Positions 53,608 through 62,810 of a DNA stretch of 64,000 nucleotides are shown piece by piece. The DNA is from Hymenobacter sp. BRD67 (GTDB taxonomy: Bacteria; Bacteroidota; Bacteroidia; Cytophagales; Hymenobacteraceae). Where the stretch lies: positions 1 through 64,000 of the forward strand of contig NZ_CP053906.1 of assembly GCF_013256425.1 (NCBI RefSeq), written 5' to 3'. How positions within the stretch are numbered: the stretch's first letter is position 1; each line of letters starts with the position of its first letter. Position numbers and translations under genes: made by a program. Below the pieces are notes generated by a model. It was not told the origin of the DNA, searched no databases, and was given only the letters and a program-made list of their open reading frames with translations.

Positions 53608-54258
53608 ATGCACACCAAGCTTATTAACCCTAAAGCCAACGGTAAAAACGCCTATAATAATCAGGGGAGCGCCGCGCAGGCCTTGAATTACCTCACGCAC
53701 GAGGCCCGAAAAAACGGCCGCGAAGCTCTGTTTTTTGATGGACAGCAGGACGCACTGGACCGGGGTTCGGTGCTGGCAGCGCTAGACAACAATGTGAAAG
53801 GGCTGCGGGCCAATGAGGCCAAATTCTACTCGCTGGTGCTTAGCCCGAGCCCGGAAGAGCTGGCGCACATTGGGGGCGGGGATGAAGCGAAACTGCGCGC
53901 CTTTGCCCGGGAAGTTATGGCCTCCTACGCGGTGGGCTTCCGCCTCAAAGACGGTGGGGCGGTAGGGAAAGAAGACCTGGTATGGGGTGCCATCATTCAC
54001 CAGGAGCGCACGCACCGCGGCACGGACGCCGCGGTGAGGGAAGGGGAGGTCCGGCCCGGTCAGGCGCGCCCTGGTTTGCAGGCCCACATTCACGTGGTGG
54101 TATCGGCCCGGGACCGGGCCCAGCGCGTCACGCTCAACCCCGGCGGGCGCGTCAGCCGGTTTAGTCTGCGGGACTGGCAGGAAGAGGCCCGGGTAATTTT
54201 TGAGCGGCAGTTTCAGTACCAGGGACTCACGCCCGACCGGAAAGCTGCCCCGGCATGA
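53608..54258 (+). CDS. DUF5712-like HUH relaxase
   Basis: This 216-aa protein starts MHTKLINPKANGKNAYNNQG with SAAQALNYLTHEA following, and carries LQAHIHVVVSARDRAQRVTL with the two histidines of an HUH metal site. The catalytic tyrosine is not certain. DUF5712 proteins are the MobB/BtgB-type relaxases of Bacteroidetes that nick oriT and lead the strand into the recipient. It is short for a relaxase, having only the catalytic domain. The stop overlaps the next gene by four bases. Confidence 0.72.
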   Translation: MHTKLINPKANGKNAYNNQGSAAQALNYLTHEARKNGREALFFDGQQDALDRGSVLAALDNNVKGLRANEAKFYSLVLSPSPEELAHIGGGDEAKLRAFAREVMASYAVGFRLKDGGAVGKEDLVWGAIIHQERTHRGTDAAVREGEVRPGQARPGLQAHIHVVVSARDRAQRVTLNPGGRVSRFSLRDWQEEARVIFERQFQYQGLTPDRKAAPA

Positions 54259-54638
54259 GCGCGCCTAACCCGAAGCGCAACGCACGGATAGCGGAGCGAG
54301 TGGAACAGCTGAACCGGCAGGCTGCGCCCGGCCAGCGGCTGGAAGCGGAGCGGGTGCAGCGCATTGTGCAGGGGCGGGGCTACGACCCCATTTTCTATGA
54401 CCGGCTGCGGCGGCTGGAAGGCCGGGCGCGCCAAGGGCAGCCCCTTGACAACGCCTATCATCTGCTGGCCACGGGCCGTGAGGAGCCGGCCCGTCCGAAT
54501 ACCGGCCACCGGGTGCGCCAGGCCTTGCACAGCCTACAGCAGACCCTCCGAGCCACGAATGGGCCGGAGTGGGTGGCCACCCAAGGCATTGGGGAGCAGC
54601 CCCGACGTGGGCCCTCCCAACGGGAGGCCGAACTGTAA
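54255..54638 (+). CDS. Unrecognised mobilization operon protein
   Basis: This 127-aa protein is basic and helical (NARIAERVEQLNRQAAPGQR, RLRRLEGRARQGQPLDNAYH). It overlaps the relaxase gene by four bases and lies just before the coupling protein. I do not recognise it; a DNA-binding role in relaxosome assembly is possible but not shown. Confidence 0.6.
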   Translation: MSAPNPKRNARIAERVEQLNRQAAPGQRLEAERVQRIVQGRGYDPIFYDRLRRLEGRARQGQPLDNAYHLLATGREEPARPNTGHRVRQALHSLQQTLRATNGPEWVATQGIGEQPRRGPSQREAEL

Positions 54639-54671
54639 TTCCCCAAACGTGTACGCTTAAATCTTCCTTGT

Positions 54672-56176
54672 ATGAGCATGATGAGTGCCCCCGGCAGCCT
54701 GGTAGTCACCGCCTGACCGGTTTGTATATTGCCCTGGGCTTCCTACTGGTATTGCTGGCCGGCGGTGAGTATTACCTGCTTTCTCACCCTACATTCCTGG
54801 CAGGGGCAGTAGCGCCGGCTGCGCCGGGCGCCGGGCTGGGCGCTTCTATTATCGCACGCCTGCTTTCGGGCATGGCCACGTTTTACCAGCGATTTGGCTT
54901 GCTCATTCGCGCAGGCATCTTAGTAGCCGGGTGCCTGCTGGCCTTGCTGCTCAAAGCACCGCCCGCGCGGCCTGGTCAGCGGCGCTGGCAGCCCACCCAG
55001 CTACTGTTGCGGCGCATTCAACTCGGAGCTGCGGCAATCGGCTTGGTAAGTGGGGCGCTGCTGCTGGCCATGCGCACGTTTTCGCCCGGCGTGGTAGGCT
55101 GGCTTTATCCCACCGCGGCGCTGCTGGCCCTAGGTGCCGGGCTGGTGGCGGGTATCGCACGGGCTCTGCACAAGACCGAGCGGTTTGGGCTGCGCACCGA
55201 GCGTCGGCAGCAGGAGTCCGAGCACGGGTTCAGTCTGGCAACGACGGACGGCGGCTGGATTAACATTCCCAATCCGTTTCGCGGTACGCTGGTGCTGGGC
55301 GGCGCGGGGGCGGGTAAGTCGTATTCCATCGGGGAGCCGCTGATTGAGCAGTTCACGGAGAAGGGATTTGCCGGCCTCATCTACGACTTTAAGTTTCCGG
55401 TGCTGGCCGAGGCCGCGCAGAAGGCGTTCGTGCTGGCCGATGCCAAAGCCGCGGCGGCCGAGCAGGAGCGAGCTCAGGTGCAGCTGCACATCATCAACTT
55501 TAAAGACCTGGAGCGCAGCGAGAGGGTGAATCCGCTACAAGCCGACAAGATGCCGGTGGTGGCCTACGCCAACGAGTACGCCCGCGCCATCATGGCCAAC
55601 CTGAACCCGGAGAGCATTAAAAAAATGGACTTCTTCGATACCAGCGCCAACGCTTTTCTGACGGCCATCATCTGGTTTTACAAGAAGAACTTCCCCACGT
55701 TCTGCACCCTGCCCCATGTGGTCAACACGGCCCTGCACCCGGACTTTACCCACGTGCTGAGCATGCTGGACTCGGACCCCGAGTGCGGCGACATGGTGCG
55801 CTCGATTACCACGGCGGTAAAGCAGCGGGCGGAGAAGCAGGTGGCGGGCGTCATTGCTTCCCTGCAGATAGTGCTCACGCGCATCAACTCCCCCGAAATC
55901 GCCTGGGTGCTCACGCCCGACGAGGCAAGAGGGGAGGGGTTCAGCCTGGAGCTGAATGACAAGAAGGCGCCCAAGGTGCTGGTGGTCGGCAACGACCCTA
56001 CGCTGAAGGAAACGTTCTCACCGGTTATCAGCTGCATTGTGGCCGTGGCGCTGAAGCTGATGAACCAGCAGCACAAGCACCCGAGCTACGTGTTTCTCGA
56101 CGAAGCCGCCACCATCTACGTGCCCAACCTGGAGGTGATTCCGGCCACGGCGCGCAGCAACAAGGGGTTGCGTTAG
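54672..56176 (+). pseudogene. VirD4/TraG-type coupling protein, 5' part, split by Tn3 transposon
   Basis: The frame begins with two or more membrane helices (LYIALGFLLVLLAGGEYYLL, LLIRAGILVAGCLLALLLK, AAAIGLVSGALLLAMRTF). The ATPase domain has Walker A LVLGGAGAGKSYSI, Walker B YVFLDEAATIYVPN, and GLIYDFKFPVLAEAAQ. After IPATARSNK the transposon's first bases GGGGTTGCG give the false ending GLR. The missing end continues exactly in frame at 59985. Joined, the protein would be about 700 aa and would link the relaxosome to the VirB channel. The real start is unclear: the natural ATG at 54672 is out of frame with the main part, so a further frameshift near 54715 is likely. Confidence 0.85.
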
Positions 56177-56191
56177 TAACTGGACAAAGAA

Positions 56192-56820
56192 TTACGGTAA
56201 GGCCTTGTCGACTGCTTTTGCAGTAGGCACCATGGCTTTCTCGTTAATCTGGCAGCCGGCGAAGCGCAGGATTTTGTAGAGGGTGCGGCGGGAGCCAATC
56301 TGGAAGTAGTCCATGAGTTGGCGGGTGGACTGCTGGCCGGCCTCGTAGAGTTCCTTGACGGCGGGGGCCACTTTCTGGTAGCGCGGGGCCAGGCCCGGGG
56401 CCGGCCGCCCTGGCGGCCCCGGGCGCGCGCCGCCTGGAGCCCGGCGCGGGTGCGCTGCACCAGCACATTGCGCTCGTGCTCAGCCAGGGCGCAGAAAATC
56501 TGGAACACGAGCTGGCCACCCGGCGAGGTCGTATCGATGGGGTCCTGCAAGGAAATCAGGTGCAGCCCGCGGCGACTCAGGTCCTCGACCACCTCAATCA
56601 GGTGCTTGGTGGAGCGGCCCAGCCGGTCGAGCCGCCAGATAACGACGGTGTCGCCGGTGCGGGCGTAGGCCAGCAGTTTTTCCCAGTTCGGTTTGTGGGC
56701 CTGTATGCCGGAGACGGTATCGGTGTATACATCGTCGCAGCCGGCCTGGCGCAGGGCGTCGAGTTGCAGGTCGAGCACCTGCTCCTGGGTGCTGACGCGG
56801 GCGTAGCCGAGTTTCTTCAT
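56192..56820 (-). pseudogene. tnpR: Tn3-family resolvase (serine recombinase), frameshifted
   Basis: The frame opens MKKLGYARVSTQEQVLDLQL with the catalytic Ser in YARVS, then VIWRLDRLGRSTKHLIEVVE and QLVFQIFCALAEHERNVLVQ. After ARGRQGGRP a frameshift near 56405 leads to APGLAPRYQKVAPAVKELYE and the C-terminal helix-turn-helix (STRQLMDYFQIGSRRTLYKI), ending KALP with the stop inside the inverted repeat. It resolves cointegrates at the res site and represses its own gene. An earlier ATG at 56907 would overlap the res region and is unlikely. Confidence 0.86.
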
Positions 56821-56837
56821 GGTGAAAAGGGATAACT

Positions 56838-56956
56838 GGTACCGGAAAGAGGCGAAATGCGAATTTACGGTATCTTGATTGCGGAAACCAGTTTCGGGTA
56901 CCGCCATTTACTGGATTAGGCACCTGCTTTTTCAGGCGTCGGGGTGGTACCGGAAA
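56838..56956. promoter_or_regulatory. Candidate res site and divergent promoters of the Tn3 element
   Basis: Three related 11-bp sites lie between tnpR and tnpA: GGTACCGGAAA at 56838-56848 and 56946-56956, and an inverted variant TTTCGGGTACC at 56892-56902. Repeated sites between divergent tnpR and tnpA are the normal res layout, where the resolvase binds and represses both genes. Confidence 0.6.
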
Positions 56957-56987
56957 AGGGGCGTTTGTTTACCACTCCCTCCTGCCC

Positions 56988-59951
56988 ATGCCCGCCGACT
57001 TTCTCACCGCTCTGGAGCGCCAGCGCTACCAAACCCTGCCCGCCGACCTGCGCGAGGAAGACCTGCAGGCCAGCTGCTGGCTCACCCCCACCGACCAGCA
57101 ACTGGTCGCGCAGCAGCGCCGGGGCAGTAACCGCCTCGGCTTCGCCGTGCAGCTGGGCGTACTGCGGCTGCTGGGGTACCTGCCGCCAGAGTGGTACCGG
57201 CAGGTGCCCGATAGCCTGGTGCAGTTCGTGGCCCGGCAACTGGCGCTCGACCCGGCGCTGTTCCAGGTCTACGGCGAGCGCGAAGCAACTCTGACCGAGC
57301 ACCTGCGCGTATTGCTGGGCCATTTGCAGGTACGCCGCTGGCAGCCCGTGCTGGACGCGCCGTGGCTCGAAGCGTGGCTGGTCGAACGAGCCCTGGAGCA
57401 CGACAACGAGCGCCTGCTGCTCACCCTGGCCTTGGGCCACCTGCGCCAGCACGGCATCCTGCGGCCCGGCATCGTGGAGCTGGAGCGGCTGGTCGGGGCC
57501 CTGGCCGAACGGGCCCAGGCCGAGACCTACCGTCGGCTCCTCGTGCTGCTTACCCCCGAAGTCGTGACCCAACTCGATGCGCTGCTGGTGGTCGACCCCG
57601 CGCTGGGTCTGTGCCGGCATACCTGGTTGCACCAACCCCCGACCAGCAGCTCGGCGACCAGCATTCAGCAGACGCTGGGTAAGCTGGCGTACCTCGACCA
57701 GCTCGGCGTGCCAGGTTGGCAAGCGGACGACCTGCACCCCAACCGCCAGAAGCGGCTGGCCCACACCGCCCGCAACAAAACCAACCAAGTGCTCCAGCGC
57801 TTCGCGCCGGCCAAGCGCCATCCGCTGCTGGTGGCCGCGTGCCGCGAGGCCTACCGCGACTTGACAGATGTGGTGCTCAAAATGGTGGACGAACACTGGG
57901 AGCACGCCGTGGCCCGCGCCCGCCGGGCGCTGCAGGATGACCAGCTGGCGCACGCCCGGGCCAAAGACCAGGCCCTGCGCACGCTCGGGCAGGCCGTCGG
58001 CCTGGTGATGGACGAGGAGCACGTGCCGAACGAGGCGTTGCGGGAACAGATTTACGCCCAGGTGCCGCGCGAGCAGCTGCAAGCCGCGCTCACCGCCGTG
58101 GCGGACTTCGCCCGCCCGGCCCGTCACTCATACCTGGACTATCTGCTGCCCGTGGCCGCCCGCCTGAATATGCTGCTGGGCAGCCTCTTACAGCAGGTAG
58201 CGTTTGAGCAGGCGTTTGCGGGCGACGACTTCGCCCAAGCGCTTACCCTCATCAACGAGCTGCACACGGGCCAGCGCCGTAAGCTGCCCGAGACGGCCGC
58301 GACGGGCTTTATCCCCACCAGCTGGCGGGCGTTTGTCTTCGACCAAGACGGTCGCGCCCAGCGGGTGCGCTACGGCTTGTGCGTGTTGGCCACGCTGCGC
58401 GAGCGGCTGCGGGCCGGCGACGTGGTCATCAATGCGTCCCGCAAATACGCGTCGCTCGACACCTATTTACTCTCCCCCACCGAATGGGCCCGCCAGCGGC
58501 CGGACTTGCTGACGCAGCTCGGGAGCGCCCATCGCCTGGACGAGCGCTTGCAGGAAGTTGAAGCACAGCTGCCCCTGCTGGAAAGCTTACTTGCTCAGGG
58601 CCAGGACATCCGCCTTGACGAGGAGGGTGAACTGGTTGTGACCCCGCTGCGGGCGGAGGAACTCAGCCCCGAAGTTGAGCAGCTGCGGGCGCTACTGACC
58701 GCTTCGCTGCCACGGGCGGAGCTAACAGAAGTGCTGGTGGAAGTCGACCAGTGGACGGGCTTCTCGGCCGAGTTAACCGGCCTTGACCAAACCACGCCCC
58801 GCGCCCCGGAGCACCAGGCCCTGCTCTACGCGGCCCTGCTGGCCAATGCCTGCCACATCTCCCTGCGCGAGATGGCCCAGAGCACGGGCCTCGACTACCA
58901 GTCCCTGTGCTGGGTGGCGGCCAACTACTTGCGCGAGGACACGCTCAAACGCGCCACCACCCGTCTGGTCAACCACCAGCACCACCAGTGGCTGGCCCGG
59001 CACTGGGGCGGGGGCACGCTCTCCTCCTCTGACGGCCAGCGCTTCCCCGTCAGCGGCAAGATTCGTAACGCCCGCGCCCTCCCCCGCTACTTTGGCTACG
59101 GGCAGGGCCTGACCTTTTACACCCACACGGCCGACCAGTACGCCCAGTTCGGCAGCCGGGCCATCTCCTCCACCACGCGTGATGCCACTTATGTGCTCGA
59201 CGAAGTGCTGGGTAACGAGACGGAACTACCCCTGCTCGAGCACACCACCGACACGCACGGCTACACCGACATCGTGTTTGCCCTCTTCGATTTGCTGGGC
59301 CTGCAATTCTCGCCCCGCCTGCGCGACCTGGCCAACCAGCGCCTCTGCCGCATCAAGGGCCGCGAGTTGAGCTACCCTTCGCTCAACTTTACCGCTCATT
59401 TCAATCCCGCGTACGTGCGCCAGCACTGGGACGAGCTCTTGCGCGTGGCGGGCTCGCTGAAAACGGGCTGGGTGAGCGCCTCGCTGCTCATCAGCAAGTT
59501 ACAGGCCTATCCCCGCCAGCACCACCTCACCCACCTGCTGCAGGAATACGGGCGGCTGGTCAAAACGGCCTTCATCCTGCGCTACCTGCACTCGCAGGCC
59601 CTGCGCCGGCGCATCCACGCCCAACTCAACAAAGGCGAGCAGCTGCACGCGCTACGCAGCTGGCTCTGGTTTGGGGGCGACGGGGTGCTGCGCCAAAAAC
59701 AGGAAGAGGCCCAGCAGGAAGTCGTGCGCTGCCTCAACGTAGTCACCAACGTGGTCGTCGTCTGGAACACGGTCTACGCCCAGCTGGCCCTACAACGTCA
59801 GCAAGCAGCGGGGCTGCCAGCGCTCCCGGAGCATCTGGCCCAGCTCTCGCCAGCGCGTTTTGCCCACTTGAACCGCCTGGGCCGCTATTCCTTCCAACTG
59901 CCCGCCGACGTGCTGGTCAATGGCCTGCGGCCGCTGAGGCCCTTACCGTAA
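56988..59951 (+). CDS. tnpA: Tn3-family transposase
   Basis: This 987-aa protein has the usual Tn3 TnpA length. The N-terminus (MPADFLTALERQRYQTLPAD) is the DUF4158 region. The DDE catalytic part includes GTLSSSDGQRFPVSG with the first Asp, LEHTTDTHGYTDIVFALFDL with the second, and HALRSWLWFGGDGVLRQKQE near the final Glu. The end NGLRPLRPLP runs into the right inverted repeat, which supplies the stop codon. No break is visible, so the element may still be able to move, apart from the resolvase problem. Confidence 0.95.
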   Translation: MPADFLTALERQRYQTLPADLREEDLQASCWLTPTDQQLVAQQRRGSNRLGFAVQLGVLRLLGYLPPEWYRQVPDSLVQFVARQLALDPALFQVYGEREATLTEHLRVLLGHLQVRRWQPVLDAPWLEAWLVERALEHDNERLLLTLALGHLRQHGILRPGIVELERLVGALAERAQAETYRRLLVLLTPEVVTQLDALLVVDPALGLCRHTWLHQPPTSSSATSIQQTLGKLAYLDQLGVPGWQADDLHPNRQKRLAHTARNKTNQVLQRFAPAKRHPLLVAACREAYRDLTDVVLKMVDEHWEHAVARARRALQDDQLAHARAKDQALRTLGQAVGLVMDEEHVPNEALREQIYAQVPREQLQAALTAVADFARPARHSYLDYLLPVAARLNMLLGSLLQQVAFEQAFAGDDFAQALTLINELHTGQRRKLPETAATGFIPTSWRAFVFDQDGRAQRVRYGLCVLATLRERLRAGDVVINASRKYASLDTYLLSPTEWARQRPDLLTQLGSAHRLDERLQEVEAQLPLLESLLAQGQDIRLDEEGELVVTPLRAEELSPEVEQLRALLTASLPRAELTEVLVEVDQWTGFSAELTGLDQTTPRAPEHQALLYAALLANACHISLREMAQSTGLDYQSLCWVAANYLREDTLKRATTRLVNHQHHQWLARHWGGGTLSSSDGQRFPVSGKIRNARALPRYFGYGQGLTFYTHTADQYAQFGSRAISSTTRDATYVLDEVLGNETELPLLEHTTDTHGYTDIVFALFDLLGLQFSPRLRDLANQRLCRIKGRELSYPSLNFTAHFNPAYVRQHWDELLRVAGSLKTGWVSASLLISKLQAYPRQHHLTHLLQEYGRLVKTAFILRYLHSQALRRRIHAQLNKGEQLHALRSWLWFGGDGVLRQKQEEAQQEVVRCLNVVTNVVVVWNTVYAQLALQRQQAAGLPALPEHLAQLSPARFAHLNRLGRYSFQLPADVLVNGLRPLRPLP

Positions 59952-59979
59952 TTCTTTGTCCAGTTACTAACGCAACCCC

Positions 59980-60636
59980 AACAAGGTGGCCATGATTTAC
60001 ATGACGCAGGATTTGAGTCAAATGATTGACGCCTACGGTCGGGAGAAGATGCAGGTGATGGTGAGCAACCTCAACAACCAGTTTTTTGGCAAAGTCAACT
60101 CGCTCGAAACGGCCAAGTTCGTTTCGGAGCTGGTGGGCAAAGAGGACCGCGAGATGGTATCCGCCAGCCTGGGTCGCAGCCAGAGCGGGGGCATCCGGGG
60201 CGCGGGCAGCAGCACCAACCAGAGCGTGAGCTGGCAGGAGCGCAACCTGGTGCGTCTGCAGGACACCATTACTCTCGAAACCGGGGAGTTCATCGGCCAA
60301 ACGGTGGAGACAGAGCAGCCCTTTTTTCAGGGCAAGGTGGAGCGCCAGGCCGCGCCCGGGAATTACCCGCTGCACCCGCTGGCCACGTTCGAGGGCGGGC
60401 GGGCGCCGGTACTGGCCGATGCGCCGGTAGGGGAGGGGCTGAACCAGGATTGGCTGAGTCAGCGCCGGGCTGCCCGTCAGGCGGGCAGTGGCCCGGCAGC
60501 TGGCCCGGTTAGCGCGGTGCAGGCGATTATTCAGGCCAACTTTGAGCTCATCCGGGAAGACGTGGCCGGCATCGTGGGACAATATGCCAACACCCTCAAA
60601 CCGGGCCAGATGCCAGATAATGAACCCATGCTTTAA
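59980..60636 (+). pseudogene. Coupling protein (VirD4/TraG type), 3' part
   Basis: This is the rest of the coupling protein cut at 56163. The frame continues NKVAMIYMTQDLSQMIDAYG, then KFVSELVGKEDREMVSASLG and ending QMPDNEPML. VAMIYMTQDLSQ is the typical segment following Walker B in these ATPases. The fragment has a GTG at 59986 but no promoter of its own. It is separated from the 5' part by the whole transposon, so no functional coupling protein is made from this copy. Confidence 0.86.
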
Positions 60637-60712
60637 GAACTGTTTGAGGCACCTTAGGAGCCTTTTCGGTGTTTACTGAATACCCGTAATTTCTCTCTTT
60701 TACGTAGTTTGC

Positions 60713-60970
60713 ATGATGGAAACGCCCGCTTATCCGACCCCTCAGTTTGGCCCTCGTGAGCAAACCCGCGAGCAGCGGCAATTCATCATCAACCAGTCGT
60801 TGGGCATCACCCGCAGCCAGGGACCGTATGAGGTGCCGGCCTGGCAGCAGCAGTTGCATGAGCAATATGTGGAAGGCTTGGTGGACCTGAATTACGTGGG
60901 TGCCCGCCACGACGAGTACCGCGCCCAACTGCTCGCCAGCCATACCGCTGCTCCGGCAGCAGCCAAATAG
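60713..60970 (+). CDS. VbhA-like antitoxin
   Basis: This 85-aa protein reads REQRQFIINQSLGITRSQGP and QQQLHEQYVEGLVDLNYVGA. This resembles VbhA-type antitoxins of Fic toxins, which have an S-x-x-x-x-G-like inhibitory stretch and a Y-V-x-G-x-x-x-L tail. It lies 105 bases before the Fic gene on the same strand, the expected arrangement. Binding would block the Fic active site. Confidence 0.6.
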   Translation: MMETPAYPTPQFGPREQTREQRQFIINQSLGITRSQGPYEVPAWQQQLHEQYVEGLVDLNYVGARHDEYRAQLLASHTAAPAAAK

Positions 60971-61050
60971 TTCTCTAAAGTGAGAATCCCGCTGCCCGGC
61001 CTTACCCAACGGGCGGTGTTTCTCCGGCGCTGCCCTTGACCGGTCAGCCA

Positions 61051-62404
61051 GATTGTACCCAGGACTGACCGCTTCACTGACCCCGAAACCGGCGTTTTTT
61101 ATAACAAGCTGGGCATTACTGATGCTGATGAACTGGACCAAGAGGCTAAGCGCCTTTCCCTGCGCCGGCTCACTGAGGTGGCTGCCGGCCGCGGCCCGTA
61201 GGGTGACACGTATGACGCGACCCGATTGCGGGCCACCCACCAGCACCTGTTTCAGGATGCGTTTGAGTGGGCTGGCCAAACCCGCCGCGAAGGCAATTTT
61301 CAGGGAGTCAAAGCGGCCGACCTGTCAGGCATCGAGCGCCCCATGCACTTCGCGCCCTACGAGCGCACCGACGAGCGGCTGAATGCGCTGGGAGAGCAGC
61401 TAAGGCAGGAAAACAATCTGAAAGGGTTACCTACTGTTGAAGCTTTTGCCGAGCGGGCCGCGTACTATTTCGACCATTATAATCACGTGCACGCCTTCCG
61501 CGAGGGCAACGGGCGTACCCTGCAGGCCACATTCAGCGAGCTGGCTTACCAGGCCGGCTACCAGATTGATTTTAGCAAAGAGCACCCGCAGCTGAACCCG
61601 GCCCGCGACCAGGGCATCGTGGCATTGCACGGAATTCAGCACAAAGACCGCGACCTAGCGGCCTTGCGCGAGTTGCTGACCCGCAATACCACCCCGCTGC
61701 CCGGCCCCGACGCGGAGGCCGCCCGGCACCCCAACCAGGCGTGCTCGCTGTCCGATGGACCCACCCCCGCCGTGCGGCAGATAGAGCAGCTGCGTGAACT
61801 GGTGGCGGCGGCGCCCGCTATGCAGCAACTGGTGGCCGGCCTGGACTACCGGCGTAACCAGCGCGCCGATGCCTTGCTTACCCAGGTGCTGGATATCGAC
61901 CGCAACCCCAGGCAGGAAGTGGCCCAGCATGGCACCGGGCTAAGGCAGCTGCTAGAAGAGGTAGTGCAGGATAAGCGCTTTCAGGACCCGGATTCGCAGC
62001 AGGAGGCCGCGCGTTTCGGGGCCGCGCTGGCGGCATTGCAGCCTCCCGCCCACAAGCTTGCCGTGGAGGCCCCATCGGTGCCCGCGAAGCTAGCTGGGCC
62101 TTCGTCAACCACATCATTTGTGCAGGCCGCTAAGCAACTGGTTGAGGGGTTGGAAGTGCAGGGCTATCCGGGCCCTGCAGATTCCTTGTTGCGAGCGGTC
62201 AAAGCGGTTGAAAAGAGCAGCTATCTGGGCGGGGCCAACCTGCACGCTGTTTCTGAGGCCTTGACCCGGGCCGAGAAGATACCGGCGCTGGTTGAGACTG
62301 CGGCTAGCGTGCGAAGTGCCGGCCGCAGCCTGCAGGAAGCACAGCGCAGCCAAGGACCAGCAACCAAATCATCCAACCAGCATGTGGAAGGCCCAGAACG
62401 ATAA
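61051..62404 (+). pseudogene. Fic-family toxin with in-frame stop and unclear start
   Basis: The frame opens TDRFTDPETGVFYNKLGITD and then LRRLTEVAAGRGP, where a TAG at 61199 interrupts it; GDTYDATRLRATHQHLFQDA follows. The Fic motif is HAFREGNGRT, with the active-site His, Asn and Arg kept. The C-terminal about 230 residues are helical and not recognised. Fic proteins attach AMP to target proteins. The gene lacks a visible ATG and has the stop codon, so as written only a product from an internal start could be made, and it would lack the N-terminal helices. A sequence error is possible. Confidence 0.75.
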
Positions 62405-62528
62405 ATGCCAGCACCTGCGGCTTATTGACTATGCCCAAAACCCTGCATTAGCCCAGCAGTATCTGCTGAACTTAGCGCAAGCCAAAGCAGCATTGGCGGA
62501 ACAGGATAGCAAGTTGGGTAAGGCATAA
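62382..62528 (+). CDS. Very small hypothetical protein, 48 aa
   Basis: The short frame reads MWKAQNDKCQHLRLIDYAQN and LAQQYLLNLAQAKAALAEQD, and overlaps the end of the Fic gene by 23 bases. It is helical and not recognised. Its position and coding-like composition suggest a real small gene, but support is weak. Confidence 0.4.
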   Translation: MWKAQNDKCQHLRLIDYAQNPALAQQYLLNLAQAKAALAEQDSKLGKA

Positions 62529-62556
62529 GCTAAGAGCAACTGCTACCTTACCGCCC

Positions 62557-62754
62557 ATGAAAGACGAGGAGATGGAGTTTCTGCAAGAGCAGCTGGAGGC
62601 AACTGAGCTGTTACCCTGTGCTAGTTGCCAGCAGGAAACGCTGCACGCGCACGTAGAGGTACTGGAGCGGTATGCGCACGCCACAGAATTCCTGATGGAA
62701 TGCACGGCCTGTGGCACGCGGCGCAGCTGGATGCTGCTGGAAACGGCGGAGTAG
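62557..62754 (+). CDS. Small zinc-ribbon protein
   Basis: This 65-aa protein has two cysteine pairs, ELLPCASCQQETL and LMECTACGTRRSW, a typical zinc-ribbon layout. The N-terminus is acidic and helical. I do not know its role; it may bind nucleic acid or a partner. It is the last plus-strand gene before the convergent Rep gene. Confidence 0.6.
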   Translation: MKDEEMEFLQEQLEATELLPCASCQQETLHAHVEVLERYAHATEFLMECTACGTRRSWMLLETAE

Positions 62755-62810
62755 GGGATATACGGCGGTTAAATACCAACTTAAAGGCAGTCTGCTGAAG
62801 AATTACTCAA

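Larger units (their letters stand above)
56164..59979. mobile_element. Tn3-family transposon without cargo, inserted in the coupling-protein gene
   Basis: Exact 38-bp inverted repeats lie at 56164-56201 and 59942-59979, each starting GGGGTTGCG and ending ACGGTAAG, as in the Tn3 family. The 5-bp target duplication AACAA is at 56159-56163 and 59980-59984. Inside are only a resolvase gene (minus strand), a res site and a transposase gene (plus strand). Removing the element and one AACAA restores RSNKVAMIYMTQ of the coupling protein in frame. The total length is 3,816 bases. Confidence 0.96.

Noticed and set aside
56916-58127. 403-aa open frame on the minus strand inside tnpA
   Set aside because: It is antisense to the Tn3 transposase and has no recognisable domain.
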